From the NCBI GenBank assembly GCA_947492745.1, contig CANLOE010000060.1, positions 1 to 42,613 of the forward strand: a DNA stretch of 42,613 nt, in the 5' to 3' direction. A program made the position numbers and the translations under genes. The stretch's first letter is position 1. Each line of letters opens with the position of its first letter. Positions 8,524 through 17,772 of this stretch are shown one piece after another. This DNA comes from an uncultured Cyclobacteriaceae bacterium (lineage in GTDB: Bacteria; Bacteroidota; Bacteroidia; Cytophagales; Cyclobacteriaceae). The notes beneath the pieces are model-generated. The model searched no databases. It was not told the origin of the DNA and was given only the letters and a program-made list of their open reading frames with translations.

Positions 8524-9948
8524 ATAATGGAACCCTTCTTGGACCTCCATGGTCGAAAAAGTCTGAAAGTGGGTCTTTCCTTTCTCTCCCTGAAAGTAAA
8601 AATATTGTCCTTGTACATCCTCCCCGTTCTGTCCCTGAAAACCGACTTTGTTTTCGCCTTCTTTCAGGGCTACTCTTGCATAAGAGATACTATGGGGCAG
8701 TACTTGCCAGTTGCGGGTATCGGCACGCTCGGTAATGGCATTGAACAAACCTAGAGCAGTACCCAGTCCTTCGTTCTTTTCCCGTAGTTGTTTCTCGCTG
8801 ACTTTCTTTAAAGCTACTCGAAGGAGCGACTTGGCAAAAATAGTTTTCATTCTATCTTGCAGTGCTTTGTGAGCAATCGCATTGATATCCTCCACTAGTT
8901 CCAGAGGATACTGTGTCCCGCCGAACGATAGATGGGCAGAACGATAATACGTAGGCCTCTCCGTATAGCGCGGAAAAGCTACCCTGAAAAAATGCAGATT
9001 TTCCAATCCCCCCCTTTCCTCCTCATTCTGGAGGGTAAAAGGAAAATCAAAGCCGTAATCATCATTTCTAAAGAAAAAAGCACCTCCCTGTCCTTTTATC
9101 ACCGCAAAATTAATGCTCCACTCAGTCTTTATCGGGGCCAGGCCATTATGCCAGAAAAAAACCAGATCTCCATGAGGAGACGGTACATAATGGTAATCTT
9201 CCATTTCCAGCTCTTTTTTGAACCGTCGGTACTCCCCGTCCAATCCCGAAAGGTAAGCCGTCCGCAATAGGTCTTTTTTCAACTGCTCCGGAGCTGTTAC
9301 ACCAAAAAGTGGCTGAAAGTCGGTCCGATAGATCTCCAGGGCATTGCGATAAGCGATAAAAGCATTGTTGTAATCATGATCGGCATCGTAGATAATCCCC
9401 ATAAGGTTATGGATAAAGGCATCTTTTCGATATTTATTATCTACTTTGAAGCGATCGCTCAACTGTTGTAGGCGCAGGTTCAAACGCCTGCATTCTACCA
9501 GTGCACGTTCGTTATCCCCCATTTTCAGATAGTTCAGCGCTTTGTAGTAGAGTAAGAGTAAGTGTTCGTGGGCCTCGCCCCGGTATACGGTCAGCGCGGG
9601 GGATACTAAGGCCTCGATGGCCCCATCCAAAAGGCTGTAGCGGTAATCTTCGCCAAAGAGGTAGGCTTGTTCAAAGAACTCATTACTCTCCTTATAATTC
9701 TTTTGTAAGGAAGCGACCAGTCCTCGATTGACCAAATATAGAAAGCGGTCTTTTGAGGTGACGCCCTCCTTCTGTCGCGAAAGTGTCCGTTCTGCCGCTG
9801 CCAGGTTGCCCGCTTCGAAATCTTTGTTGAAAGTTCTATTGGCCTGATAGTAAGAAGCACAGGAAGTACCCCAGAATACCATCAGGGTCAAAAACAGGGT
9901 CCTGAACACAAGTTGACTTAGAGCCAGATAGCGGTAGCGTCTGTTCAT
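8512..9948 (-). CDS. COG3014-type TPR lipoprotein, LpoB partner
   Basis: The 478-aa product has a signal sequence with a probable lipoprotein cysteine at residue 30 (VFWGTSC). Helical TPR-like repeats follow (about residues 38-240, including KNYKESNEFFEQAYLFGED and NNAFIAYRNALEIY), then a beta-rich C-terminal half. This arrangement and the adjacent LpoB gene match the family I know as COG3014. It starts 10 bp after the LpoB stop, so the two are surely one operon. By association it is an outer-membrane-anchored periplasmic protein connected with control of peptidoglycan synthases or envelope stress; this role is inferred from context only. A probable terminator overlaps its end. Confidence 0.75.
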   Translation of the reverse strand: MNRRYRYLALSQLVFRTLFLTLMVFWGTSCASYYQANRTFNKDFEAGNLAAAERTLSRQKEGVTSKDRFLYLVNRGLVASLQKNYKESNEFFEQAYLFGEDYRYSLLDGAIEALVSPALTVYRGEAHEHLLLLYYKALNYLKMGDNERALVECRRLNLRLQQLSDRFKVDNKYRKDAFIHNLMGIIYDADHDYNNAFIAYRNALEIYRTDFQPLFGVTAPEQLKKDLLRTAYLSGLDGEYRRFKKELEMEDYHYVPSPHGDLVFFWHNGLAPIKTEWSINFAVIKGQGGAFFFRNDDYGFDFPFTLQNEEERGGLENLHFFRVAFPRYTERPTYYRSAHLSFGGTQYPLELVEDINAIAHKALQDRMKTIFAKSLLRVALKKVSEKQLREKNEGLGTALGLFNAITERADTRNWQVLPHSISYARVALKEGENKVGFQGQNGEDVQGQYFYFQGEKGKTHFQTFSTMEVQEGFHYSFR

Positions 9949-9958
9949 GACGGCCGGT

Positions 9959-10549
9959 TCAGTTAGTGATCAGTTTTTTGATCTCCTCTTGGCCATACCA
10001 GACCCTTTTGGCGGTCTCGACATCGGTCAGATAAAGGGTGGTGATGTAATTGACTGTTTTTTTCCTTTTATAGGCATCGGTTTCCGAGGTCATCGTACCG
10101 AAGAGCATCAGGTCCGCACCGATTTCCCTGCCCCACTTGGCGGCGGTATCCGGAGAGGCGAATTCTTGTTGTTCGGCCCGTTCTTCCCTTAGTTTCTCAC
10201 GAAACTCCTTCGCTTCTACCAAGTCTGCGAGGCCCGAATTGAATATCTCTACCTCAAATTTTTTAATGTAATTTTCGGGTTCTATATGTTCGCTGGTAGC
10301 ATTTTTCACCAGTCCTACGATGATGGTCGGCCGATGCCCCTTTTCGCGCGCATACTCTTTATACCGCTCACTGCTCAGGAAATCACTGACCATTTTGGCA
10401 GCGACCAGTTTGGAATCGCCATCGTTCCACCTTCCGCTAAGGTCTATTTGTTTATCGGGTTCCACACGGGTAACTGAGCGTGAACAGCTGGCCAGCATCA
10501 CTGTGGCCATGATAATAAGTGAACAGGACAATCGGGATATACTTTGCAT
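9959..10549 (-). CDS. lpoB: LpoB-like penicillin-binding-protein activator lipoprotein
   Basis: The 196-aa protein has a signal peptide with lipobox LAS-Cys22. The motif TRVEPDKQIDLSGRWNDGDS (residues 27-46) is the hallmark of the LpoB family, followed by the alpha/beta core (PTIIVGLVKNATSEHI, LREERAEQQEFASPDTAAKW, ADLMLFGTMTSE). In Enterobacteria LpoB activates the bifunctional peptidoglycan synthase PBP1b from the outer membrane; the family is wider than that. The exact partner in Bacteroidota is not shown here. It is the first gene of a two-gene operon with the COG3014-type lipoprotein, a pairing found in other bacteria. The gap upstream to the TonB-dependent receptor is 95 bp, with no recognised promoter. 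Confidence 0.85.
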   Translation of the reverse strand: MQSISRLSCSLIIMATVMLASCSRSVTRVEPDKQIDLSGRWNDGDSKLVAAKMVSDFLSSERYKEYAREKGHRPTIIVGLVKNATSEHIEPENYIKKFEVEIFNSGLADLVEAKEFREKLREERAEQQEFASPDTAAKWGREIGADLMLFGTMTSETDAYKRKKTVNYITTLYLTDVETAKRVWYGQEEIKKLITN

Positions 10550-10644
10550 GCTTGTACTTAAATAGGGTTGATCGATACATATAAACTAGTGAACCGCTAG
10601 GCGAAACGCAGTACTTCCCTAAGGAGTATACACTTGTTCCTTAC

Positions 10645-13035
10645 CTAAAACCTCACCAATAACTTTGCATTCAAAAACCTTGCCGATAATGTATTCGGTA
10701 CGGCAAATTGCTGTCCGACCACATCCGATACCCAATTATAGGAAATGGTATTACTGGCTCCCAGTAGGTTGAGCAGTTCAATACCGAGCAACAGAGACCT
10801 CTCGTTGTCCTGTCCCTCACTCTGGTTCAGGTAGAACTGTTTTGTAAAGCCCACATCCAATCGTCGATAGGCCGGTCCTCGAAAGGAGTTACGGAAGGCC
10901 AAGCCCGAAGGAGGACCGAAAGGTAGGCCCGTACCGTACAGGAGGTTGATACTGACCCGTATACTAGGGTCGTTCGGGATGTGGTCCTGAAAAAACACGC
11001 CCAAATTGACACGCTGATCGGTAGGTCTGCGGATATAGCCCATACCATCGTTCTCTACATCTTCCTGAGTACTCAGTATTCCCAGACTGAACCAGGATTC
11101 CGTACCGGGAATGAACTCTCCGCTAAAGCGCATATCGAGTCCCGTGACAAAAGCTTTCGTATCATTATTCGCATAGTAGCGCAGTCGGACGTTATCCACA
11201 TCGTAGGCGACCACGTCCCATAAGCGTTTGTGGTATACTTCGGCCAGAAACTTGAAAGGGCGCTCCCAGATACTCAGATTATAGTCCAGTCCTCCGATGA
11301 CATGCAGGGACTGCTGTGCCTTCAGGTCCGGGTTGACCTCCCCGTCAAAACCCCTCAGCTCTCTGTAGAAAGGTGGCTGTTGGTAGAGTCCTATCGCTGC
11401 TTTGAACAGAACATCCCGTTGCCACTGGGGCTTGAAGGAATATTGCACTCGCGGACTGAAGAGCAACTGATCGTTGAGACTATTGTAATTGCTCCGGATA
11501 CCGTAGGTCAGGGTACCTTTCCGGGTGCGGTGCGTGTACTGTACAAAAGCACTGGCCTCATGTACATCCAGCTCGGTATCTGTACGCAATGCGCTGAAGC
11601 GGGTCACGAAATCCGCCGAATCCAAGAAGGAGTACTCGTCCAGTTCATCATCGATATCGCGCAGGGAATAGCCCAGACCAAACTCTAAACGACCATCTTC
11701 CTTGGTATCCAGCTCCCATCGGTTTTCAAAATTGATGATATTGGCCTGTAGCTTGTTTCTGGAGTAATCGTATTCCGTGCCGATACCACGGGTAGTCAGA
11801 CAGGCATCAAATGTAGTGGAGTTCGGGTCCTTGTCCACATCACACAGTCGATAGCCGCCTTCGAGGTCCTGGTACTCTTTCTCCTCGGTGCTGACACCCG
11901 ACAGGATGACCTTGGTCCTCAGTCGGGTATCGAACTGATGCTCCAGTTTCAGGCCTGCCTGATAAGTATCGTATTCGAGGATTTCCTGCCCATCAAAACC
12001 GACAATCAGACGCAGGGCGACATTGAAGGTGCCGAATTCGGATTCGCGATTTTCGGGACGTACCAGGTAACGGTTACGGGCATAGGAGGTCAGCAGACCT
12101 AAACTAGTGGCCTGGGAACCGTCCTTTAAGCGTTTGCCGAAGGTTTTATGGACATAGCCCTGCACATCGGTAAATCGTGGCAGGTATTCCCCTTGTGTTT
12201 CGAGGGTATTGAGCAGGTACTGCGCCGATTTATGCCGGACACCGAGAATATAGGATACACTTTTATCCTTACTGGCTCCTTCGAGATGTGCTGCCCCACC
12301 CAAAAGGCCCAAAGTCACTGAACCGCCGAACTCCTCGGGTTCCTTATAGTACACGTTCAGTGTAGAGGACAGCTTATCCCCATATTTGGGCTGCCATCCA
12401 CCCGCAGAGAAGGCCACATTATCCACTAGATCCGTATTGACGAAACTCAGACCTTCCTGTTGGCCCGCTGTCACCAGAAAAGGACGGTAGACCTGTATAT
12501 CGTTGACATAGACCAGGTTTTCATCAAAATTACCGCCCCTTACGGAATAGGCAGAGGACAGCTCATTATTACTGGCCACACCGGGAAGGGTGCTGAGTAT
12601 CTTATTGAACTCCCCAAAGGGAGTGGGCAGCGCCTTGGCCGCTTTGGGTTCTAGGGTCATGATGCTGATCTGCTCGCGGGCAGCCTCGTTTTCTCCTTGT
12701 ACCTCTACCCCTTTCAGCAGTTTGGTCGCCAGCTCCATATCGATATTCAGTACCTTTTTTTCTCCTGAAGCCAGCCTCATCTTCTTCTCCTGACCGGTAT
12801 AACCTACAAAGCGGTAGACCAGCACGACATCCTTATCGGCAGGTACTTGTAACGTGTATCTGCCCGCTTCATCCGTGGTGGTACCTTTACCGGACCCTTT
12901 TAAAAAAATAGTGACCGCATAGAGGCCCTGACGCTGTTCGTCGTTTACTTTTCCACTGACCGTAGCTGTCTGTGCGAAAAGCCCTTTTCCCAGCAGGATG
13001 AAAAACAAGGTGAAATATAGTTTGGTAAGGTTCAT
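10645..13035 (-). CDS. TonB-dependent outer-membrane receptor
   Basis: The 796-aa receptor has a signal peptide (to about residue 22, GLFAQ), a carboxypeptidase-regulatory-like beta-sandwich typical of Bacteroidota (residues 24-102), a plug domain (about 110-240, with PGVASNNELSSAYSVRGGNF and LVYVNDIQVYRP), then a 22-strand-type barrel ending in FLNAKLLVRF with the usual terminal aromatic. It takes up an unknown substrate using TonB energy. There is no SusD partner nearby, so a glycan-utilisation locus is unlikely. A siderophore, metal or other small ligand is possible, but nothing in the sequence decides. It lies 200 bp downstream of rpe on the same strand. Confidence 0.92.
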   Translation of the reverse strand: MNLTKLYFTLFFILLGKGLFAQTATVSGKVNDEQRQGLYAVTIFLKGSGKGTTTDEAGRYTLQVPADKDVVLVYRFVGYTGQEKKMRLASGEKKVLNIDMELATKLLKGVEVQGENEAAREQISIMTLEPKAAKALPTPFGEFNKILSTLPGVASNNELSSAYSVRGGNFDENLVYVNDIQVYRPFLVTAGQQEGLSFVNTDLVDNVAFSAGGWQPKYGDKLSSTLNVYYKEPEEFGGSVTLGLLGGAAHLEGASKDKSVSYILGVRHKSAQYLLNTLETQGEYLPRFTDVQGYVHKTFGKRLKDGSQATSLGLLTSYARNRYLVRPENRESEFGTFNVALRLIVGFDGQEILEYDTYQAGLKLEHQFDTRLRTKVILSGVSTEEKEYQDLEGGYRLCDVDKDPNSTTFDACLTTRGIGTEYDYSRNKLQANIINFENRWELDTKEDGRLEFGLGYSLRDIDDELDEYSFLDSADFVTRFSALRTDTELDVHEASAFVQYTHRTRKGTLTYGIRSNYNSLNDQLLFSPRVQYSFKPQWQRDVLFKAAIGLYQQPPFYRELRGFDGEVNPDLKAQQSLHVIGGLDYNLSIWERPFKFLAEVYHKRLWDVVAYDVDNVRLRYYANNDTKAFVTGLDMRFSGEFIPGTESWFSLGILSTQEDVENDGMGYIRRPTDQRVNLGVFFQDHIPNDPSIRVSINLLYGTGLPFGPPSGLAFRNSFRGPAYRRLDVGFTKQFYLNQSEGQDNERSLLLGIELLNLLGASNTISYNWVSDVVGQQFAVPNTLSARFLNAKLLVRF

Positions 13036-13235
13036 TCAGAGGTTGTTCTTTAATAAGGTTCGTATAAGGAGGTTCGTTTCTGGGCGGTACGGGGATTTTC
13101 CATAATTTATCTATCCTATGATGAAATGGGAAAAGAGGATTTTAACGATGTTATTGATTTCATAGGGTCAGCTATTCTACAGCTAAAAAATGTACCGGCC
13201 CATATAAGGACACCATTTGAAGCCGTCTTTCAGAG

Positions 13236-13883
13236 TTAAACGCTTTTCAGGTCCCGAATAGTATCTTTGGGCCGGTCTGAATTGAAAACAAAACTACCCG
13301 CAACAAGCACATCGGCACCGGCAGCGCAAAGTTGGCCCGCATTGCCCGCATTTACCCCACCGTCGATTTCGATCAGGGTTTGCGTTCCGGCCGTCTCGAT
13401 CATGTTTTTGAGCTGTTGTGTCTTTTTATAGGTATTCTCTATGAACTTCTGCCCTCCGAAGCCCGGATTTACGGACATCAAACATACCATATCGATATCG
13501 TGCAGGACATCTTCCAGAAGACGCACATCGGTATGGGGATTGAGGGCCACCCCTGCCTTGCAGCCCAGCGCTCTTATCTGCTGTAGGTTACGGTGCAGGT
13601 GAGGGCAGGCCTCATAGTGCACTGAGATGACCTCGGCCCCCAGCGCATGGAAAGCCTCCACATAGTTCTCCGGCTTTTCTATCATCAAGTGTACATCCAT
13701 CGTTTTTTTGGCATGTCGCTGGATCGCTCCCACGACAGGAAGCCCAAAGGAAATGTTAGGGACGAATATGCCGTCCATCACATCGATGTGGATCCAGTCG
13801 GCCTGACTGTCGTTGAGCATTTCTATATCGCGCTGTAGGTTGGCAAAATCGGCGGCCAGAACGGAAGGAGCTATTAGGGGCAT
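13236..13883 (-). CDS. rpe: Ribulose-phosphate 3-epimerase
   Basis: This TIM-barrel enzyme interconverts ribulose 5-phosphate and xylulose 5-phosphate in the pentose phosphate pathway. With the start at 13883 the protein is 215 aa, the normal length; the open frame extends 55 codons further upstream, but that part has no family similarity. The start MPLIAPSVLAADFANL is typical. Metal and catalytic residues are in place: His32 and Asp34 in HIDVMDG, His65 in DVHLMIEKP, and Asp174 in IEIDGGVN. The phosphate-binding segments are SVNPGFGGQKF (residues 137-147) and AGADVLVAGSFVF. The gene stands alone, with 200 bp before the next gene. Confidence 0.96.
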   Translation of the reverse strand: MPLIAPSVLAADFANLQRDIEMLNDSQADWIHIDVMDGIFVPNISFGLPVVGAIQRHAKKTMDVHLMIEKPENYVEAFHALGAEVISVHYEACPHLHRNLQQIRALGCKAGVALNPHTDVRLLEDVLHDIDMVCLMSVNPGFGGQKFIENTYKKTQQLKNMIETAGTQTLIEIDGGVNAGNAGQLCAAGADVLVAGSFVFNSDRPKDTIRDLKSV

Positions 13884-14853
13884 AATGTTATTTATAATAG
13901 GGGTAATACTGATTTTCTTATTAAACGTATGTCCGAAGAATCCTCGAAACCACTTCGGGCAGTACTGCCCGATTATCCTACAGTTGGTCCGATGGAAGTA
14001 CGGAGCATACTCTGTGTCCAAACTGTCCAAACAGCTGTAAAAATGCATGCCCGAAGTTTAGTCGCGCAAAGATAGGTATTCCTAGTGGTATTATGGGGTT
14101 TTCCCGCCTTTTTGACCATGGCTTTTCCTACTATGCAGACAATACCCATCAACGGATAACCTAGGGTTTCGTATCGGAACTTTGTAATCAAGACTCAAAT
14201 AGCAGTAAATCAGGTTTGATTTATACCCAAACACAATTGATTTGGGACCGATTGGATACACGAACATTCCGAGAATTATCGAGACATGAACCCTAATGAC
14301 CATTCTACGAATGACTTATCCATCAAACTGGGTAATGGTCATCCTTTTGTCTCTGGACAACATTTTCCCAAAATACCTCCTCTTGAGTATACACTGATTT
14401 TGCCCCAATGCCCTCAAATAAGATTTTATTGTAATATAATGAATAATCCATACTTTATTTCATGGTCTACATTTTGTATCGTCGAGTACACAAAAAGCTT
14501 AATATCAACCACAACGGTTACCTCATGAGTAGAAAAAGTATAAAACTACAGTTATAATGGTCGTGTACTTTAATTTGATAAATTACTTTTTTTTGATTTT
14601 TGGATACAAAAAAAAACTGTCTTTGGAATATTTTTCATTGCAAGGATTAATTTTTTATATACTTTTGTTCAAAAGTTCATATTTATCAAACCATCCTCTA
14701 TTGTAACATAGACCAACAGCATGTAGAAATCCGTAGCAATGGACGATAATTGGAACCCAAGATTACTTAAATACCATCGGTAGAAAAGAGTTTAGGGGAA
14801 CTGATTGTCCACTTTGATGGAGACAAGCACAGAGGTAAAAACAGGATAAAATT
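13884..14853. other. Intergenic region between divergent rpe and the Rhs cluster
   Basis: No credible gene is seen in 970 bp; short open frames lack family features. It holds a 16-bp perfect palindrome (CGGGCAGTACTGCCCG) at 13956-13971 and an AT-rich tract at 14570-14680 containing the promoter of the plus-strand cluster. The 180-base leader before the first gene shows nothing recognisable. Confidence 0.65.
14638..14667 (+). promoter_or_regulatory. Bacteroidota-type promoter of the LRR-Rhs cluster
   Basis: TTG at 14638-14640 is followed, after 19 bases, by TACTTTTG at 14660-14667. This matches the Bacteroidota primary-sigma consensus (TTG at -33, TAnnTTTG at -7) at good spacing in an AT-rich stretch. 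Transcription would start near 14674, giving an untranslated leader of about 180 bases before the LRR gene. Confidence 0.6.
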
Positions 14854-16485
14854 TTGAACAAACATAATCACTTCATTTTGAGAATACTAAACGATCAAGG
14901 GACGAGGTACGCAAAAACGATACCCGCCATTATATTACAACTTCAAGGCCTGAGGACAGCGGCATGTTGCGTACTGTTGCTAGGTTTTCTCGCCCCGAAC
15001 GCAAAAGGGCAGTCCACCGATAGCCGAGGAGGGTTTGTAGAAGATGCTCGGGAGATAGCTGCACTACGTGTACTGTATAGCACTACGCATGGAGAGAACT
15101 GGAACAATAATGAGGGATGGCCCGATGACTGGTCATCGGTAAGTAGCGTTTCGGACATCAACGAGTGGTTCGGTGTTACTACGAAAAAAGGAGATATCGT
15201 AAAGATATCCCTGTCCGAAAACAATCTGGACGGCCCACTCCCCGAAGTTATGGCCGACCTTTTGGCACTTAAAAAACTGATAATCAATACAAACAGACTG
15301 AAAGGAAGTATACCTTCGGAAATAGGAAAATTGTCCCAGCTACAGGTATTGGACCTAGGTTCCAATCTTCTGACCGATAGCCTACCTCGCGAACTGGGCA
15401 AACTTACCGGGCTCCGCAAACTAAAATTGGGTAAAAACGGTCTTTCCGGAAATATTCCCGGAGATATAGGAAAGTTGGTCAATCTTAGTATATTGGACCT
15501 TAGTTCCAACAAACTGACAGGTAGACTACCCGAAGAAATCAGCAACTTGCAGAAAATCAATAGTTTGATACTGAGCGATAACAGATTCGAAGGAGAACTT
15601 CCCGAAAACATAGCAAATCTTTCTCAAATGGAGCGACTACATGTACGGAACAACAGATTTGAAGGGGCCGTACCTATATCCTTAAAGGACCTTTCCAAGC
15701 TAAGAAGCCTGAAACTACAAGGGAATAAGTTCACCACTATACCTGATTTTACATTAAGTCCAAACCGAGAGCAACTTCAGGTCAATGTCAGTAACAACCA
15801 CCTAGGATATGGGAGCATAGCACCCCACCTCTATCAAGGCAACAATGGAGAAGGCTCCCTCCGTAGCTTCAAATACCATCCGCAGTTTCCGGAGAATGAT
15901 ACCATTACCCTATCCTATATCGAAAACGACCCACTGACCCTGTACACAAAGAGCGATGAAGAGCCCAGTACGCGGTACCGGTGGCAACAGCAGACCGAAG
16001 AAGGATGGCAGGATATCGGTGTTTATACCAAGGAGTATACCATTGCCCGCGCAGATGCTCTATTGGACGGAGCGGCACTGAGGTGCCTCATGCAGCATCC
16101 CGAAGCAAAAGCCAGGACACATCTCAGTAGTCCCGTCTATATGCTCTCGCTAAACAGGACCAAGGACTTTTACACCATCGCCGATGGTGACTGGAGCGAT
16201 ACGGCCATCTGGTCCTTGACCAAAGAAGGGAAAGCACATCACGGTATACCAAGCGAATATGATATCGTACATATTGACGGTCATAGCATACGGGTCACCA
16301 AAGCCGCAGTCTGTAAAGAACTACGACTGGAAAGCACAGCACCCGGCCAGCTTAAGGTAGTCGGTAGTCAGGCCCAGCTTCTGGTCAATGGAATTATTTT
16401 TATAAAAAGTACCGACCGTAAACGTCACGATTATCTTACGGTCAATCATGGAGGAAAACTGAAATGTCAAAACAGCGATTACTGA
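14854..16485 (+). CDS. Exported leucine-rich-repeat protein with C-terminal beta domain
   Basis: The 543-aa product starts at a TTG codon; no in-frame ATG precedes the signal sequence (AACCVLLLGFLAPNAKGQ, about residues 36-53). A short N-cap region (EIAALRVLYSTTHGENWNNN) is followed by about eight plant-type LRRs, of the form NxLxGxIPxxIGxLxxLxxLxL (residues 113-300). A beta-rich section follows (about 340-425), then a stretch starting ADGDWSDTAIWS with GIPSEYDIVHIDGH and LRLES, which resembles the G8-like modules common in Bacteroidota surface proteins. Such proteins usually bind protein or glycan. It is the first gene behind the cluster promoter, and its end overlaps the next gene by 22 bp, so the two are translationally linked. 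It may end early, since it lacks any sorting domain. Confidence 0.85.
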   Translation: MNKHNHFILRILNDQGTRYAKTIPAIILQLQGLRTAACCVLLLGFLAPNAKGQSTDSRGGFVEDAREIAALRVLYSTTHGENWNNNEGWPDDWSSVSSVSDINEWFGVTTKKGDIVKISLSENNLDGPLPEVMADLLALKKLIINTNRLKGSIPSEIGKLSQLQVLDLGSNLLTDSLPRELGKLTGLRKLKLGKNGLSGNIPGDIGKLVNLSILDLSSNKLTGRLPEEISNLQKINSLILSDNRFEGELPENIANLSQMERLHVRNNRFEGAVPISLKDLSKLRSLKLQGNKFTTIPDFTLSPNREQLQVNVSNNHLGYGSIAPHLYQGNNGEGSLRSFKYHPQFPENDTITLSYIENDPLTLYTKSDEEPSTRYRWQQQTEEGWQDIGVYTKEYTIARADALLDGAALRCLMQHPEAKARTHLSSPVYMLSLNRTKDFYTIADGDWSDTAIWSLTKEGKAHHGIPSEYDIVHIDGHSIRVTKAAVCKELRLESTAPGQLKVVGSQAQLLVNGIIFIKSTDRKRHDYLTVNHGGKLKCQNSDY

Positions 16486-16994
16486 AACAAACACTGCTGC
16501 TCATCCCTGCCTTATTGGCAGTGGCACTGATACTAGGCTGGGGCTACCCGAACAATAGCCCTAGAATAGCCTATGTCAGCATACAAAAATTATTGTACCA
16601 CTACGAGGGCATGCAAGAAGCCAAGGTAAGGTTCGATCAGGAAAAACAGGAAATGCTTACGCAAATGGATAGCCTGAAATTGACCTGGGAAAGAAGCCTG
16701 AATACCTACCAGAACGATAAAGATGAACGTATGGCCGCTATAGCCCAACAACAAGAGCAGCATTACAGGGCCTATGCACAAGGGATCGCCCGAAAGATCG
16801 AGGAAAAAGACAAAGCCATGATGCAGAGCGTACTGAACCAAGTCAATAGTTTTATAGAAAAGTTCGCTCAAGAGCAGGGCTACGATATCATTTTGGGTAC
16901 CGATGGCACCGGAAACCTACTCTACGGAAACAAGGAAATGGACATCACCGAAACCCTGACCCAAGCCATCAATCAGGAATATAAAGGTAGGTAG
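16464..16994 (+). CDS. OmpH/Skp-like periplasmic chaperone-family protein
   Basis: The 176-aa protein has an N-terminal hydrophobic segment (residues 9-26) acting as signal or anchor. It is followed by the OmpH/Skp pattern: RIAYVSIQKLLYHYEGMQEA, a long charged coiled coil (about 45-120, with KVRFDQEKQEMLTQMDSLKL), and the closing strand-helix unit (QGYDIILGTDGTGNLLYGN, then MDITETLTQAIN). Skp-type proteins hold unfolded outer-membrane or secreted proteins in the periplasm. Standing alone inside this cluster rather than with bamA or lpxD, it may be a dedicated chaperone for the giant secreted proteins; that is inference from position. The start overlaps the LRR gene by 22 bp. Confidence 0.85.
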   Translation: MSKQRLLKQTLLLIPALLAVALILGWGYPNNSPRIAYVSIQKLLYHYEGMQEAKVRFDQEKQEMLTQMDSLKLTWERSLNTYQNDKDERMAAIAQQQEQHYRAYAQGIARKIEEKDKAMMQSVLNQVNSFIEKFAQEQGYDIILGTDGTGNLLYGNKEMDITETLTQAINQEYKGR

Positions 16995-17035
16995 CTACCG
17001 AAAGCAGATATACGTATCAGTAAACCCAACAATAA

Positions 17036-17689
17036 ATGAAAACAATCGGAATAGGGTCCGGATGGCTACTCTTTGCCTTGGTAGCACTGTTCGGTACGGC
17101 CTGTCAACCCAAAGTAGACAGTAAGGAGGCCTTTCTCCAGTGGATAGATAATCCCGATCATGGTCTGACGAAACAAAAAGATATCAATGGTTTCCAGGTC
17201 AGTGTCAAATACCTGCCCCCCTCCTACCTGGCCTATCGCGAGTGGGAAGGGAAGGGTTTCGGCAAATCGGGTTTCGACAGCCTGCTCCATGACTATACCC
17301 ACTCCCGTACCTTTCTACTGACCATAGCCCCCGACCGGGAGCATCCCGAACGCAGTGTCATGTTCCACGATGTCCTTAACAGAGCGGAATACAAGGAAAG
17401 GGTGCGCGACCTCAACTTCAACATCGGTGAATACCTCCAATTGAAAACTGAAAAAGGAGTATTCCTTCCCGTACTTCACCATATGGAAAATACGTATGAA
17501 CTGGCCGATCACCGGAGCATCTATCTTGTGTTTTCGGACAAAGATCTCGAAAATCCCCGATTGACAACAGCGCGGGAACTGGACCTTGTATATAATGATA
17601 GGCTTTTTGGAACGGGACTTTCGCATTTCTACTTTCGAAAAGAAGATATCGACCGAAGACCCGATATTGCCTTCGCTAAGCTGAACTGA
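17036..17689 (+). CDS. Hypothetical lipoprotein
   Basis: The 217-aa product has a signal peptide with a lipobox (LFGTA-Cys23), so it is probably lipid-anchored. The mature part has mixed alpha/beta character, with no family I recognise: SKEAFLQWIDNPDHGLTKQK, then FQVSVKYLPPSYLAYREW, and a C-terminal strand FGTGLSHFYFRKEDI. It follows the OmpH-like gene by 41 bp and precedes the first giant gene by 83 bp, with no terminator between, so it is probably part of the same operon. It could be an envelope component of the export or display of the large proteins. Confidence 0.78.
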   Translation: MKTIGIGSGWLLFALVALFGTACQPKVDSKEAFLQWIDNPDHGLTKQKDINGFQVSVKYLPPSYLAYREWEGKGFGKSGFDSLLHDYTHSRTFLLTIAPDREHPERSVMFHDVLNRAEYKERVRDLNFNIGEYLQLKTEKGVFLPVLHHMENTYELADHRSIYLVFSDKDLENPRLTTARELDLVYNDRLFGTGLSHFYFRKEDIDRRPDIAFAKLN

Positions 17690-17772
17690 TAGGGAACGGT
17701 CCATCGTAAAAACATAAAACGCCCTTTAGTGCGCTTGTCATAACAGACTACCTTCAACTAATCTTGATCTAG

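Noticed and set aside
13956-13971. 16-bp perfect palindrome CGGGCAGTACTGCCCG as a terminator or operator
   Set aside because: No T run follows on either strand and no gene start is near enough; it could be chance or a site for an unknown protein.
13884-14048. N-terminal extension of rpe
   Set aside because: The family starts at MPLIAPSVLAADF; the 55 upstream codons have no similarity to the enzyme and no targeting signal.
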